Origin: Halichondria panicea
Lineage: Eukaryota > Porifera > Demospongiae > Suberitida > Halichondriidae
NCBI RefSeq assembly: GCF_963675165.1
Contig: NC_087377.1
Coordinates: 14,566,198 to 14,630,197 of the forward strand
Length of the DNA: 64,000 bases
Direction: 5' to 3'
The notes beneath the pieces are model-generated. The model was not told where the DNA came from. It ran no database searches and saw only the letters and a program-made list of their open reading frames with translations. Positions 34,001 to 47,200 of the stretch are shown piece by piece (position 1 is the stretch's first letter; each line of letters begins with the position of its first letter). Both the position numbers and the translations under genes were made by a program.

Positions 34001-36884
34001 CATGTTCGACCGTGTACATTGGATGCTCATCATACCTGCATTAAAAGAATTACCATGACAATTAACAATCGATTCACAATCATCAATCACATAATTATAA
34101 CTGCGTGTGTTAATTATAAAACTTACTTCCACCAATCAAAAACAACAATCCATCCGATTGTGACCGTGTAGAATACAACGATTAGAATGAGCAGTAAGGC
34201 CATTGGGACTGCATATTGCACAGCTGCAGAAAATGTAATGCACATGTGCGTAGACTATACCCCATATAATTAAGCCATTGTTTTATTCCATATTATGTAG
34301 CAGTTATTCGAGGTCATTCATTGCACTGAACGAGATTGACCATACGTACCTATTACAGTACCATACATGCATAAGGCAGCAATGTCTTACGCGAGTTTGT
34401 GCATCTTTATAATTATACTCAACTCACTTGTCAGTGCTGGTTGCACGGTCACCATTGTTCGTTTAACCCTTAATGAGCCGTTAAATAGTGTCGGGTTATG
34501 ATTGTCTACTGAAACTCGGTCAATCAGGCCCTGATAACAATCGCAGTCACCATGGGGACAATCATCAGGATACACAGAGAGTACAACATAGAAAAATCTA
34601 CCTTCACTCTGTGTCTGTTAGGTCAGAAAATAGAAGTGTTTGAAACCATACACCTATATTCAATTAATGAATCCAGACAAAACAATAGTAATGGGTTTCA
34701 AACTTACTTCTACATTGAACGCTGCCAGTGACCTCATGGTTTGGTACATGCCTCTATCATCCACATTGTCAACTAACTCCACGACAGGGCACTGCAATGT
34801 AGTAGAGAAACTGTAGCTAACCCGTATTACAGTGGCCGTTATAATTATAGTTAAATCAAAATTACTGACAAATTATTAATGCTGTAAAACGGACGCCCTT
34901 ATTGGTTATTTATGTTAATTTTACACTAGTAAGCCGGCCTCTACACCAGAGTTAACTCTATACTTGTAAGTCTATTTGCGTTGAGTTTGACCCCGGAAGT
35001 TATGTAATCAATTATGGCTTTGTTTATGCTTTATGTGGTGGACAAGTATGCCTGGGACTTCTACATGGAAAATGCTACCTTTAGCTGGTTGAAGCTTACC
35101 AGCTCTACAGCATACAGATACAAGCGCTTTTTAACAAGAAATCCAATGGCATATGAAACTCCGAATTTCAGTAAAGTAGTAAAGTAGTTATGACAACTTT
35201 ATGAAGATCAAACACAACTGACACGAATAAACTTTAGCTGCTCACTCACATACACATTCTGAATTGAAGCGATGGCACAAATGTCCCGGGTATCAGCATC
35301 AGAGGTGATCTTGACTCTCACATCGTTTAGATCAGGGGGGTATTCAAATAACAGGTACTACATGCATGCAGGGAAAACATGTCAAATGTTTATCTGTTGC
35401 ATAGAGTTAAATGTATTACTCACGGAGGCACTGCAAGAAGAGGCATCTAATTTTAGTGGTTTGTGAAGCCTGTGACACATAAAGAATAGAATTATTTCGA
35501 AGGTACGTAATAAGACATGACTATAATTTTATCCCGTATATATTTAATCAGAGGCCGCTCTCAAATAGTGGCCTCAGTGAACTTTGAGGCTTGTCTCTAA
35601 ACGTGGCGACCATTGATACTGTTATCTACCGTAGCAGCTAGCTAGGTAGCAGCTTGTTAGTGCTTTTGAAAGACTTTCTCATGGCAGAGTTCGAGTTTGT
35701 GCAGGTAAAAAAAACTTTTGAGGTTGTTGAATTATAGCTAGGGCTAATAAACTCCTCTCTTGCAAGTGGCCTCTCTCGAATTGTATATAGCCCTCGCCAG
35801 TAAAATGAAACATTAATTTTAGTAGCCGTGGCCTCTGATCAAGCATAATACGGTAATAGATATAGCATGAGACCGAGTGTGTATGAAATATACACGCACA
35901 AGCCCGAGGCAAAACGAATGCTACCGTATATATATAGCGGGAAACGTTTGCGGGTGCAATCGCTCGCTATTTGGCTCGAGAGCCCCCAGAAATGTTCGCG
36001 TTTCAATGCTATAGTAAACCACACACACCATGAGCTTTGCATGTGAAATACCGGTGTGTGGGAGTTTCTCCTGGTTTACATTTTTGCGTTAACTGCTCTT
36101 CCCTCGAAAAACGCGAAATTTTGCATCTCACGATAATGTCCCGCTATACGGTATTACGACAATATTTTACTATTATACCTTGTATTCTAACACGGAAGGT
36201 ACTGTCTGTATATACGCTTGCTCTTTGACATCGTACAATTTACGGTGTATCTCTATCCACTTACTCTAACTTGTGCTGTTCGACAATGTCTATTCTGAGA
36301 GTGATGTTGATAGAGAGCAAACTGGAAGTAGAGAGATCAACAAGGATTTCAGACTGCTCTAAACTAGAGTTTGACTTCATGTTGAGAAAAGGGCACAGCA
36401 TATGGTCGAACCAGCCGTAGGAAAGCCTGAGTGTGTGTGCATATACATGGCCATCAAATTGCATTCAACGTTATTTTTTTACAAGTCAATCAGCCCTGAT
36501 TCACACCTGGTTGAGTTGACACCTCTTAATTACACTACCGCCCACTCACCCACTCTCCACAAAAGGCACGGACCAAGAGGTGACTCCCTTGCACTGTCTG
36601 GCAGTCACTAGCACCGGATGATCCATGACAGCATCGTCGCTGGCTGCATACACACGGAGCGCCTGCAACAACGTGCAATACTACCATTCCACAATCCAAA
36701 CGTGAAAGATCACCTGTTTCTGAGTGGTCTGGTTGAGCTGGTAGCAGAGACTCTGTGGAGAGGTGATGTTGAGTTGGAAGGAATGGTTCTCCCCAAACTT
36801 CAGTGAGTGCTCACACAATATTCCCTCAACATGGCAATGGAGGAGACAAGTCAGTAGGAGAGAGAGGTGCACGGAGCTAGACAT
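28079..36884 (-). CDS. SID-1 transmembrane family protein A (SIDT-A), 18 exons, 975 aa
   Basis: Exons: 36884-36714, 36662-36550, 36426-36265, 35469-35424, 35357-35250, 34791-34708, 34614-34428, 34223-34127, 34035-33854, 33329-32776, 32559-32425, 31688-31531, 31371-31274, 31103-30889, 29749-29582, 29437-29391, 29326-29119, 28273-28079; all phases close. A signal peptide (MSSSVHLSLLLTCLLHCHVEG) leads an extracellular beta-rich domain (exons 1-7). Exon 8 holds the first membrane segment, exons 9-10 a long Ser/Thr-rich intracellular loop with two FTPSPTHSLT repeats, and exons 11-18 the remaining membrane segments. Diagnostic motifs are ENVCYHNFLCAHP, SSAYHMCPTKDNYKFD and AHDLWHLFSG near the C-terminus. 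SID-1/SIDT proteins act in dsRNA and cholesterol transport at plasma or endolysosomal membranes, and their conserved His/Asp residues resemble those of zinc-dependent CREST hydrolases (family knowledge). Intron 13 has a GC donor. Divergent from the SNARE gene. Confidence 0.96.
28398..28615. mobile_element. MITE, AGTAATACGGTA family (unit 2 copy)
   Basis: Orthologous to the element at 23202 by flanks and interior. A few bases are deleted after TACCGTATTACT. It lies in the last SIDT-A intron. Confidence 0.85.
28775..29104. mobile_element. Solo LTR, 330 bp, in SIDT-A intron 17
   Basis: Begins TGTTGTTATT and ends CTGCCAACAACA, with the 5-bp duplication AAAGG (28770-28774, 29105-29109). Unit 1 keeps the empty site, AATATAAAGGTTTACTT at about 23574. 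No internal retroelement region or coding frame is present. Confidence 0.9.
29940..30110 (-). pseudogene. Fragment of a RecQ-like helicase
   Basis: On the minus strand one frame reads FSISIPTGSGKSIYLLPDAC and then MFDAISVRSVLLV before a stop. The PTGSGKS Walker A motif followed by leucine-rich residues and a later hydrophobic VLLV strand matches motif I-Ia of RecQ-type helicases (family knowledge). It lacks every other helicase motif and sits just beyond the end of duplication unit 2, inside a SIDT-A intron. It is probably a piece of a repeated, element-associated helicase. Confidence 0.6.
33473..33755. repeat. Interspersed repeat with GAGGCCGTGCCGCG and TTTGTTTGTTTG
   Basis: In SIDT-A intron 9. 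It starts GAGGCCGTGCCGCGGCCAGT, then GGGTATAGTAGTC and TTTGTTTGTTTG, and ends GAATCAGTGCTCTAGTT. A diverged copy in the same orientation is at 43440-43752 in a different SIDT-B intron, so this is a dispersed repeat, not shared ancestral intron sequence. Confidence 0.7.
35922..36153. mobile_element. Foldback element, CCGTATA…CGGG family
   Basis: In SIDT-A intron 3. Starts TACCGTATATATATAGCGGG and ends TCCCGCTATACGGTA. Confidence 0.7.
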
Positions 36885-37039
36885 GGCCGGCTCAGCCACT
36901 AGATGTTTGGCCTTTGCCCTTTAGCCCCACCCCTCTTTTTGCAGTCATTACACAACTTTAGCTAGACAGGAAATCAATGAAAATTGGATCTGGACCCTGA
37001 TCTGCATGCCCAGCCTAGAGACTCAAGAAACTACCTCAA
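36885..37039. promoter_or_regulatory. Compact bidirectional promoter, SIDT-A / SNAP-25-like gene
   Basis: Only 155 bp separate the two start codons, so the two genes must share control sequence. No TATA box was seen. Inferred from geometry. Confidence 0.5.
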
Positions 37040-39612
37040 ATGGCCACTGTAAGTGATTCTGCATGCAACCTATACCTGCTCTAAAAAAGTCTTTAAATAG
37101 TATAGAATCTTATATAGCTAGCTCTAGCTGATTGCTGAGATCTCAAAAAATGTATTTTACTATAGATCTACATAATTATTATGTGCACATCATACACAAC
37201 CATATATACATGTACACACACAGCGTGAGCTTGCTGCTATTGAGCATGATATTGATGTCACCACCGATAAAAGTGTTGCAGCAACAAGAAACATTTTAAA
37301 CACTGCTATCGATACCAAACAATTGGGCATCAAGACAGTCACCAAACTGGTCAAGCAAGGAGAACAGCTGGAGAACATTGCCAACACTGTAGAAATAATT
37401 GGAGTCGATATAAAACATTCAAGACAGGAAGCATCGAAATTGGACCTTTGTGGATGCTGGTGTCGATGTTGTTGCCAAGGCTTAAACGTGTCATCAAAAC
37501 CGGTTAGAACAGCTAGATCTAGGCCTTCTGAAACAGTGGTAAACAGACAACCTGTTGCATTTAAAAACGACCCTCAAGATCCGATAATAAAGTTTGTTCT
37601 GGATAATGATGACAGAGAAGTGGAGATTGATCAGAACTTGAGGTAAGTATAGTGCATGCATGCTATAAATTAATGCGTAAGAGACACAATGAGCATGCAG
37701 TGTAATTGTGCATGTAGTCAGTAATTGTGATTTCCCAATAGTTTATCATCAAATCAGCTAGAGAATTGCTGAGCTGTTGCTTTAATGTAACATGCACTTC
37801 CTCTCAGGAAAGACCCCAATTTCATCACCTCATAATTAAAAACCAACTTGCAGTGATGAATCACTGCAAGTTGGTTTTTGACCCATTGTATATATATGAA
37901 GTTGTCAAATTAATGATCAATAATAGCTGTTCCTTCCTGTGTTGTGCATGTGACAGATTAGATAGTGTATATATATACACATGCATGCATGCACATTTGA
38001 TTATGCATTGTCATTGAGGAATTTGAGTATGGCCGGAGAGTAAAAACTCGGGAGGCATCATGTTGGTTATAAAAGCATGCAGGTTGCAAGGACGTTAGTT
38101 TAAAAGCCCCGTACATACATGTGTATATAAATAGCTACAAAAATGTGTTTGCTATATTCAGTATAATTATACTGCATGTAATACGTAAGCTATAATTATA
38201 CGTTGTATATACAAAGTGTTTGCTAATCTGTGAAGATACAGTGGAACCTCCATAAAACGGACACCATTGGGGAACAGCCTTTTGGCCGTTATATAGAGAG
38301 GTGGTCTTCCTTGGGAGGTTTCGATTGCCAGCTATATGTATATGCTCTATGAGTCATTAATCCTCGAGGCGTATAGCCGCACGAGGGATACGGTAAAGCT
38401 GACTGTGCATGTATGCATGCATGTGTGTGTGTGTGTGCATGTGTGTGTGTGTGTGTGTTCCAGCTGTAACTGCTCAACGGTTACAATGCGACGAAAACTA
38501 ACAGCTTCTATAGGCTTCTAGCCACGTTCTCTTGGATTTTGATTCGTGGATTAGCAAACTAAAGCTTTTTTCTCGAGTTTTGGTAGCCATTATTGAACTT
38601 GCAGACACACCCCTTATTCCAGGATGTAATGTGCACACGCTCAATACCACGTGTAAGAGAATCCATTTGAACCCCAGATCCTGGCAGAATCAATTTTCTT
38701 CTTTGTTGAGGTCCTGGTAAGCCACAAACCAACCTTTTCTGATAGCTTGTTATATAGACAACTAGCTATACTTTCTGTGATTGAATTCTGCTTATCTCAC
38801 AGACTATATACTGACTATGCCTTTGACAAAGGTTTGCTCCCACTGTTTGGCTATACAGGCCATTTTAGACGATCAGTATGCACTATTAAATGTGGACACC
38901 CTTTCTTGTGAAACAATCAATTCAAGTGAAAGCACACATTGCAAATTATTCTGTAACACTCTAGCGAAAGCAAAAACATGGCGAGAGGCATTAGCAAGCG
39001 CACGCTTGCAACACTCGTTTCTTGCTGCAAATGAATCTTTAGAGCTTTGCTAACTGCTTCTTTAGCTTATACAAGCTTTGAAAAGGCTGTAGAGACAAGC
39101 TACAGCTATACGATTGTGCAAAATAATGCTATACCTCAGCAATAATTTTCTACTAATTCTGGGTGTGGCTATTGTCCGTTCTGGGAGGTTATTTTCCATT
39201 ACTAAAGCTGGTTGGGGACTAGAAAGCTGCTCGTTATACGGAGTAGCTATAGAGAGGTGGTCGCTCCTGAGAGGTTGCTCCACATTGAAGTCATTGTATA
39301 TATAGTTTCAATCCGGACCTGAGCTCTTGGCCGTTGTATAGCATGCATGTGGTTGCTTTTCGGAGGTGGTCGTTAATGGAGGTTGTATATATATACTGTA
39401 TTTCTGATTTGCATGCATGCATGCACATATACTTTTATAACTTCAGGGAAACTGGTAAAATACTGGACGATTTGAGTGAGCTTGCAATAGGGATTGGAGA
39501 TGAACTGGACCGTCAAAACGAGTATATTCCAGAGCTCACAGAGCAAGCCACAAAGACATCAAATGATATCGAAGCAGCAACTGCTCACTTAAAGAAATGT
39601 ACACCTGTATAA
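37040..39612 (+). CDS. SNAP-25/23-like Qbc-SNARE, 3 exons, 197 aa
   Basis: Exons 37040-37048 (MAT), 37224-37642 and 39447-39612, with matching phases. The first SNARE helix runs from about SVAATRNILNTAIDTKQLG to IKHSRQ, with a glutamine in KQGEQLENI at the zero-layer position. Next comes LDLCGCWCRCCCQ, a six-cysteine cluster expected to be palmitoylated for membrane attachment. A linker follows, and the second helix spans ETGKILDDLSELAIGIGDEL to DIEAATAHLKK, with its zero-layer glutamine in DRQNEYIPEL. SNAP-25-type proteins form four-helix complexes with a syntaxin and a VAMP to drive exocytic fusion (family knowledge). Length is normal for the family. The three-residue first exon is chosen because ATG|GTAAGT context and phase fit. 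Divergent from SIDT-A. The paralogue group (SNAP-23, -25 or -29) is not resolved; the cysteine cluster argues against SNAP-29. Confidence 0.9.
38237..39390. repeat. Fragments of a GGCCGTT…GAGGTGGTC repeat inside the SNARE gene intron
   Basis: Repeated pieces, including AGAGAGGTGGTC (38298, 39251) and GGAGGTGGTCGTTA (39361), with inverted counterparts such as GGAACCTCCATAAAACGGAC at 38242. They are diverged remnants of one foldback family in intron 2. A short open frame at 38781-39053 was not assigned to the gene. Confidence 0.5.
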
Positions 39613-41285
39613 TTATACTGTTTTTTAGTCTTGCAGCACTATCAATAAATTATTATAGATAGAGCCGATAATTATAGCTAATTAATTTTTGTGGATTGTG
39701 ATGAAGAAGCAATTTTCATATTGTTATTAATTTATTATGGCTTAATTAAAATGTGTGTTTTTTCCTTAGTCACGCTGACTCACGCACTTGCGTGAAAACC
39801 ACACATCATTTTTACACTGCATTTATACATACAATTATATACGTATACGTACCGCGTGGTCTTACAATAATATTAGTACATGCAACCATACGCAGTATAT
39901 ATAGGTTCAAGACTAAGGTTGTACATATAATTATAGCTGATTATAATTATATATAAAGATCGATTGACAGTGCATGCTATATATATTGTATGTGTAAATT
40001 ATTGCACACATTTTCACTGCATGCATGCATGGTGTTTTAACTAAAACGACATGAATAATTATTCACATGCATTACTATTATTGATGGTTTGCGAGATGGT
40101 CAAAAAAGTGTGGGACCCTTGTTATAATTATTAGAAAAATTGCACTAGATTTCGTCTGATCATAAATTATCATGTACATGCATATAGATAATGAAGAGAG
40201 GGATTGCAGGTTTAGATTAGCGCTAAGCAATCTACCGTCCAGTCTGTATGATAATTATGCCTCGGTGCTGCGCATGCGCAAGCAAGGTATACGGTAGTGT
40301 ATATATATTGGGTTGCAGTAACCACAAGTATCTGCTCTAGACACTGAAGAGATAGCAAAGAAAACAGCTGCTAATTTTGCCCGAGCATGTATGCAGGGAA
40401 AGCAGATTGATGGCATTCACGATATAAGCTTAAGGTTGTGGGAAGGATGAAAGAGAAGCAAGAGAAGCAGCATCTAAATTGGATTAATATTGGTGCATAT
40501 ATGGAGGTGTTGCCACGGAAGAAAGTGTATAGCTATATACAAGCGGTCAGATGATCAAGATCACGTCGATCAGAACCGGCTCACCTTAATTTTATTAATA
40601 AGATAACCAAAAATTATAGAGAATGATATAAGATTGAAGATTATATACAGTCATGCATGTAGCTAAGTATACAAACCGTCAAAGAATTGGCATGGTGTGT
40701 TGGTTTGCCCCTCTAGATTTAGTAACCGTGCATGCACTATTTAGCACCATGCATGCACCATACAAGCAAGCACCGATCGTGGATGTTTTTACATGTATAA
40801 TAATTATGATTATGCTCGAAATAATAATTATTATTACTATTTGGCGTAATTGCCTATAATTATTATTATTGATTCCTCATGCACAACATGCATATATATA
40901 GACACACATGCATGCACGTACGTAACATCAAACTTTATGTCCATGCATGCATGCATCTTTTCAGTGCATGGTATAGTTATTGTATAGCCTTAATTGCTAT
41001 AAATTAATTATGGCTTGTGCTAGAGATAATAACCACCAATTTGTATGAGAACTACAGTACTCCCATCATTGTGCTAGCATAATCCCTTTTAGAAGATAAA
41101 ATTAATTTAGCGTTATACGTACATGGTCAGTTATTCCTTATTATGTTTGCAGAATTATAATAAATAGCATTATAATGGGATAAACCACAAAGTGATTGTG
41201 TACAATTGCTAATCAAAATTAATGATACTAAAAATTCAAAATAGCACGTAGCACCTACAATTATATAGAGTCGACTTTGTAGAGT
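39613..41285. other. Intergenic, AT-rich, with a decayed SNARE copy
   Basis: Dominated by ATAATTAT and TGCATGCA words. The only recognisable content is the SNARE gene remnant at 40320-40540. No intact gene is seen. Confidence 0.6.
40320..40540 (+). pseudogene. Degenerate fragment resembling the SNAP-25-like exon 2
   Basis: The stretch AAGCAGCATCTAAATTGGAT followed by ATTGGTG…GTGTTGCCA parallels AGGAAGCATCGAAATTGGAC and TGCTGGTGTCGATGTTGTTG of the functional exon, reading EAREAASKLD then a stop. The upstream part has KTAANFARA in a compatible order. Several frameshifts separate the pieces. It is probably a decayed tandem copy of the gene 0.7 kb upstream. Confidence 0.4.
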
Positions 41286-44200
41286 TCAAAAGGTCATGAT
41301 CTTGTTTCGTGTCAATACCTCTTGGCGATCATCCATTGTCAGCAGGAGCATGCAAAAAAAGAAGGTTGCAAAGGCCGATAGGAAGTGCCAGATGTCGTGA
41401 GCACCGTAGAAACCCAGTAACATACACTCTGAGTTTTGGTCTCGAGAGACGGCAGCTGACACACCCCAGTCAATCGTTTCCTGCATGAAGGGGACTAGTA
41501 TTACAGATTTTTGGCTACTTTTCAATTCACACCACTTATAATTATATTGTGTATAGTAAACTAGCCTCCTTCACAAGCCTTGGATTGAAGAGATGGCCTG
41601 CTACTGCTAGCGCATGTGTAAAATTATTGATTATTGGCCGTAAAAATTAATTTCAGTAGAACCTCGCTAATCCAAATAGAGCAGGACCATGCAGACGCCA
41701 TCTGAATAAATGACATTTCCGGATTGGGGGGAATGGACATAAATATATGTTTCACTAATCCTGCCAAAACGTCAGTATAGTGTTTATACCATACCCAAGT
41801 TTTTACTATTAAAATGTAGCTTTTGGAATACTCTGTTAAGTGTGCTTAACACAAACATATAACTCGTACAGGGGGGAAGTTACAAGGTATGTTTCGAAAT
41901 GACTTGGGTACATTTTTCTTACTGGATACACAATTGAAATAAAATTAAAATTCCTCACAATTTACCACAACCATAGACAAGTACTATCTATGAATTAGAT
42001 TATTTTTTACACCACAACTGTCAAAGATAAAAATCACAAATCAGAATAGCGAAACATACCTTATAACTTCCTCCCTGTACAAGTTATATGTTTGTGTTAA
42101 GCACACTTACAGAGTATTCCAAAAGCTACATTTTGATAGTAAAAACTTGGGTATGGTATAAACACTACTGACGTTTTGGTGAAACATACATTTATGGTCC
42201 ATTCCCCCCTTAACGGATTTCATAAGTGATTTTATGGATTCTTTTGTTTTACGAGCATACACATTGTTATGATTAGCGTATGCGCAAGCAGTCGATACCA
42301 GGCCGACTCTGAGAGAAAGTGCGGTCTGGGATCGAGGCTATAAAAAATTATATAATAGTACAAGTTATAGGCCTATAGGTGTCTTGAGTGGTGTATGGTT
42401 GTTTTTGTCTAGAGGTTATAGTACCAAACACCATGCATGCACCGAACATGCATGCAGTGCACATTCCTGTAAGTACTATTAAGAGAACACATTTTTGTTC
42501 TTAACATGAAGAAAGATCGCTACCTATATAATTATACAAACACAGTTATACAGCATATAGCTATATTGAGGTTTATAGTGGTATATATATAATTATATAT
42601 ACAATAACTATAACTATAGCAAATGGCTGCTGAGTATATAAGGTAAAAAGTTGTCTGTTCCACCCCACCCCCACAATCCTACTTTATACGTATACTGGGT
42701 CTCAATGCATGCATAGTTGTAAATAAAAAAAATTATGTCAACAATGTAACTGAACATGCACTCGTATCACAAACAACGATGCAATTCCTCAGGCACTCAC
42801 CAATGTGAAGACTAACAATCCTGCCGCCCAACAGAGCAAAGTGAGCACAGTAAACACAAAGACTTTGGAGGGTGGCCAACACTTGGTCTCCCTAAACACC
42901 GCCTTAGCCGCCGCATAGTAGGTTATGTGGAGAAGCACGTTACAGATGAGCACAAGGAGAATGAAAAGGGCAAATTTTTGAGTTTGGAAGTTAAAACCAG
43001 TGAAAGCTCTGAAATGAAAAAAGACCAATAAGTATACGAACAAAGATTTTGAGATCCCATAATAATTATGGCTATGACGTACGAGAGAGTTGCAAATTGT
43101 TTGCATGCAAGACATCCCATTTTGTCTAATTAGGACTGTAACTACACAGTTACATGTACATGGCAAAATACTTAGCACTATAATAATAGTTACAGTTCTA
43201 AAAATTTGGCCTCCAACAGATAAAAAAATTTCCTAATCATTAGGCCAGACCAAAATAAAAGTGATTCTGTTTCACAGATCCGGACAGCTCTATCAAACAA
43301 ATGGGTGGAGTTTGTTTTAAAGAGAAAGAACTATAATTAAGTGTTGTTGTGCCAACTTGGAGAGATCCTTCTGCTACAGACTCTCACTCAAGGATGAAAC
43401 TGCATGCCTCAAAGTTTTGTGCAATGAATAATTATTATCAGAGGCCGTGCCGCGACCAGTGGGTATAGTAGTCCGTTGGTTTGTTTGTTTGTCCGTTTGT
43501 GACATCTGAGTCTGCTCACTTGCAGCTGGCTGCCATATAGCACTGCATTTACAGCATGCATGGATTGCCTCCACACAACAAGTATTATAATAGTGGAAGC
43601 TTTCAATGTTAAAGCCTCGTTGTCGAAAAAAGCGAGAAAAACTTGCACATTGGGCCTTAGCCATGCATAGCTTCCATGCTTCATACGTACATACAACTGC
43701 TTAATCCTTCATGTAAACCGAGCTGAGTGTTAGCACTTCAGTGCTCTAGTTCTATCCTGTTTACGCGAGATGAAAGTACAATGCCATTGTCAAACTGCCT
43801 GCCACGATCCATATAAAATCCGTGAAACAAAAAATCTATTTGGTCTGGCCTAGCTAGCTAGCTTATACTTTACCCTATATATAGAAATAACGTTACGGCT
43901 AGTATAGACTTACAGTGACCAATTAACAGCAATAGTTAGGACAGCGAGCACAAACTTGGGCTGTATAAAGAGAAACAACGAAAGTAAATAGACAAGTACT
44001 TGTATAATTATGTACCGTATAGGGGTAATTTTCGTTGTTGAATCTATTGAGGTAGCTTTAATTTTTGTATGATGCTCTTCAATACGAAATATACGAACAT
44101 TTCCACGATACAAAAATAACCCGGCCGCTATATACGGTACATACATGTACATGTAGTTCAGACTGGATTGCATGAATGCAGGAGGAAGGAATTAAGAGAG

Positions 44201-47200
44201 AAACGAAACATGTTATGTAACAGGCATTTGGGACAGAATTAATGGTTCTGAATAGAAACTTCATGATCTGTATTATTGCAGAGAGCGGCAGCCCCACCAT
44301 TGCTATATTGAACACTTTCATGATTTTTTGGGGCGAGCTATACAAATCCTGAAAATTGTCCCTTGGAAATTACTCAAAAATTAATGGTGCACATCAAAAC
44401 ACCACGCCCGTACCTTGTGTCTTGGTGGTAGAACTCCTCGAGAACTATAGAGGTGAATCAGTTTCCTGACACCCTCTTTGTTGAGAGGGATCTGCCAGCG
44501 ATAATAGACCTCTACGGCAAACACCAGGCTAGACAGTACATACCCCAGCCAGAACAACCACCAGAAAATTGGACTGTAACTGAATATCTGTAATTGGCGA
44601 GAAAAAATAGGGGAGAGAGGGGTTAATTGGATTTAGACCTGTCACAGATATATTCTACCCAAATACCGTATAGCGAGTAATTTTCGTGGGGTAAAAATAC
44701 GAAAACGGTGATTTTCGTGAGCTTCATTGCTTGCACTAGCTATTGCATGCCGGTACACCGCGCCTACGTTTTGGTGTTAAACATTTCGTGAAGGAAGCTC
44801 GCCTACGAATAATTATTTTCCGCCACGAAAATTACCCGCTATACGGTACTCATTGCATGTGTACATAATACAATAGAGTTCCAATAGCAGCACACTCTAA
44901 ACTGAAATGACGGGGACTCGAAGATTTTCTACCGTATACCGTATTACTAGAATATTTTGCGGGTGAAAAACCTTTGCGAATGAGCCAAATCAGCAGAAAA
45001 TTTGACTCTTTGCGATCTAACTATTGCATTCTGGCAAGGATCGTGCATGTGTATTTACTCATTTAGGTTTTGCGGATTTTATTGCCGCAAATTGGTCAAC
45101 CCTCACAAAATTTGCAAATATTTGATTCTTGCAAAACATTCTAGTAATATGGTAGCGGGTAATTTTCGTGGGGTAAAAAATTTGTTCAACTCGAAAAACG
45201 GTGGTTTTCGTGAGTAAAAATTCTTGTGGCTGCACTGCATGTATTCCTACGTTCTGGTAAGCCACGCCTATACGTTAAAATTTCGTGGAGGTCAGCTTGC
45301 CCACAAAAATAACAAATATTTTACCCCACGAAAATTACCCGCTATACGGTATATATCCAATGTAAATGAATGTGTTACAAATGTAGCCAGTACTTACCGA
45401 GCCGATCACCACAGTAACCATCAAGGTAGTGAGCACTAACATGATGTAATGAAGATTTGGAATCCAGTCAGGGTTTCTGCTCTGTATCAACTTGTGGATT
45501 CCCAGTCCGAGTTGGATGTACATAAACGTCGCATCGAACTTGAAGCTGTCTCTAGAAGGGCACATATGATACGCAGTACTCATAATAGCTTGTCCCATCA
45601 TCGCCATGCCTACAGTGACGCATGATATATTCATATGAGCATACAATTAGAGAGCGAGGTGTACATACCGAATGCGTAAATGATGCCGAAATTCTGAGGC
45701 ACCCCAATCCTCTGACGAACAGGCCTTCTTTTGTTCACCACCACATAGCAGTAATACAACTGCCTCCTGTACAAGGTTCCAATTAATACACGTACATGTA
45801 TTGCAGTGCCAAACGTCTATAGCTGTAATTAACTAACTATCCACATTTCTGCTAAGAAGGTATAATCTCAGTAACTCAGCTCAGAACTTACACTTCTTAT
45901 ACAAAATTAATACGAAAATTTTTTTTCTCATATTAATTTTAAAAAGGAGTGCCCTATAATTATAGTGTGTAACATACATGTATACACAGTTGAACGAGAA
46001 ACGTGATATTACCCACCTCCTGTACGTGATGAGTATGACGAGAAGTCCAAGGAGAAAGAAGGCGATGTTGCTGAACATATTGTTGACTGCTGTAAGGGGA
46101 AGTCCCCACAGTTTCGATGGCTGGGAGCACAGGAAGTTGTGGTAACAGATGTCCTCATTCCCTGAGGCCATTATCTATAGAGAATGATTTGTAGGTGCGT
46201 ACATTATCAATGGGACATTTTTATATAAACAGAGTACCATATTATAATACTTTGTTTGAAATATGGATAACAGATGCACATAATTATACTACCGTATATT
46301 GCTGGTAATTATGGTTTTCGTGGTTGAACACTGGACCATGAATATTTACCAACAAATGAAGTGACCTTTACCTGCAGTGCAAGCAGCAATCGCAGTAAAT
46401 TTGCTCAACCACGAATCCTTTGCCCCAAAAATTACCCGCTATACGGTATTTATTTTCACTCAGAAATGCAATGCTTTCGTACTACACTAAACAGTGAATA
46501 AAACAAGAGGAGAATAAATTAAGGCACATATGTACTATACCAAGAGTGCATGCATGCATGCACTCTTGGTACTATGTACACGCAGGGCTGCGTCTAGATC
46601 AGGGGGGGGGGCGTTTTGGGCAATTAAAAAATGTAGGAGGGGCGAAGTCATCAGAATTATAGCATGCAGTACGAATGAATCTGCCAAAAAAAAACTGTGC
46701 CCAGGGGGGGCGAATTACCCCCCTCGCCCCCCCCTCAATGCAGCCCTGACACACATATACTTCCATTGCATAGACTTGATTAATTATGTACATATAGACT
46801 TTATCACATTAGTATTGGAGTAAAATATGGACATCATTTATACAGAATCTAACACGAATCCATGCAGAAGGCGAAAGAATGTGATGTCAGACATAATTAT
46901 AGTGACACAATACTTACGTATCTGAGAGTGACGAGTAGCTGGTACACTGGTAGAGCGTAGAATGTGCCAACCACAAATACATACACAGGGTAATAGTCGA
47001 AGGTACTCTGGTGCTCGTCCAACTTCCCTAACTCAGACATGAGCACATTTACCTACAGATGTCAGTACGTGTGAAACTCATGATACAACTGAGGATTTAT
47101 AATTTTGGGGAGAAAGATAAGAGAGGTCCGGAGGTCTTCACTTTTCATAATTAATTTTTAGTAATTGAAATGCTATTTACTTGATGGTATAGACCCTCTC

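Noticed and set aside
38781-39053. 90-aa plus-strand frame inside the SNARE gene intron
   Set aside because: No acceptor/donor pair in phase with the SNARE exons, and the two SNARE helices already join correctly without it.
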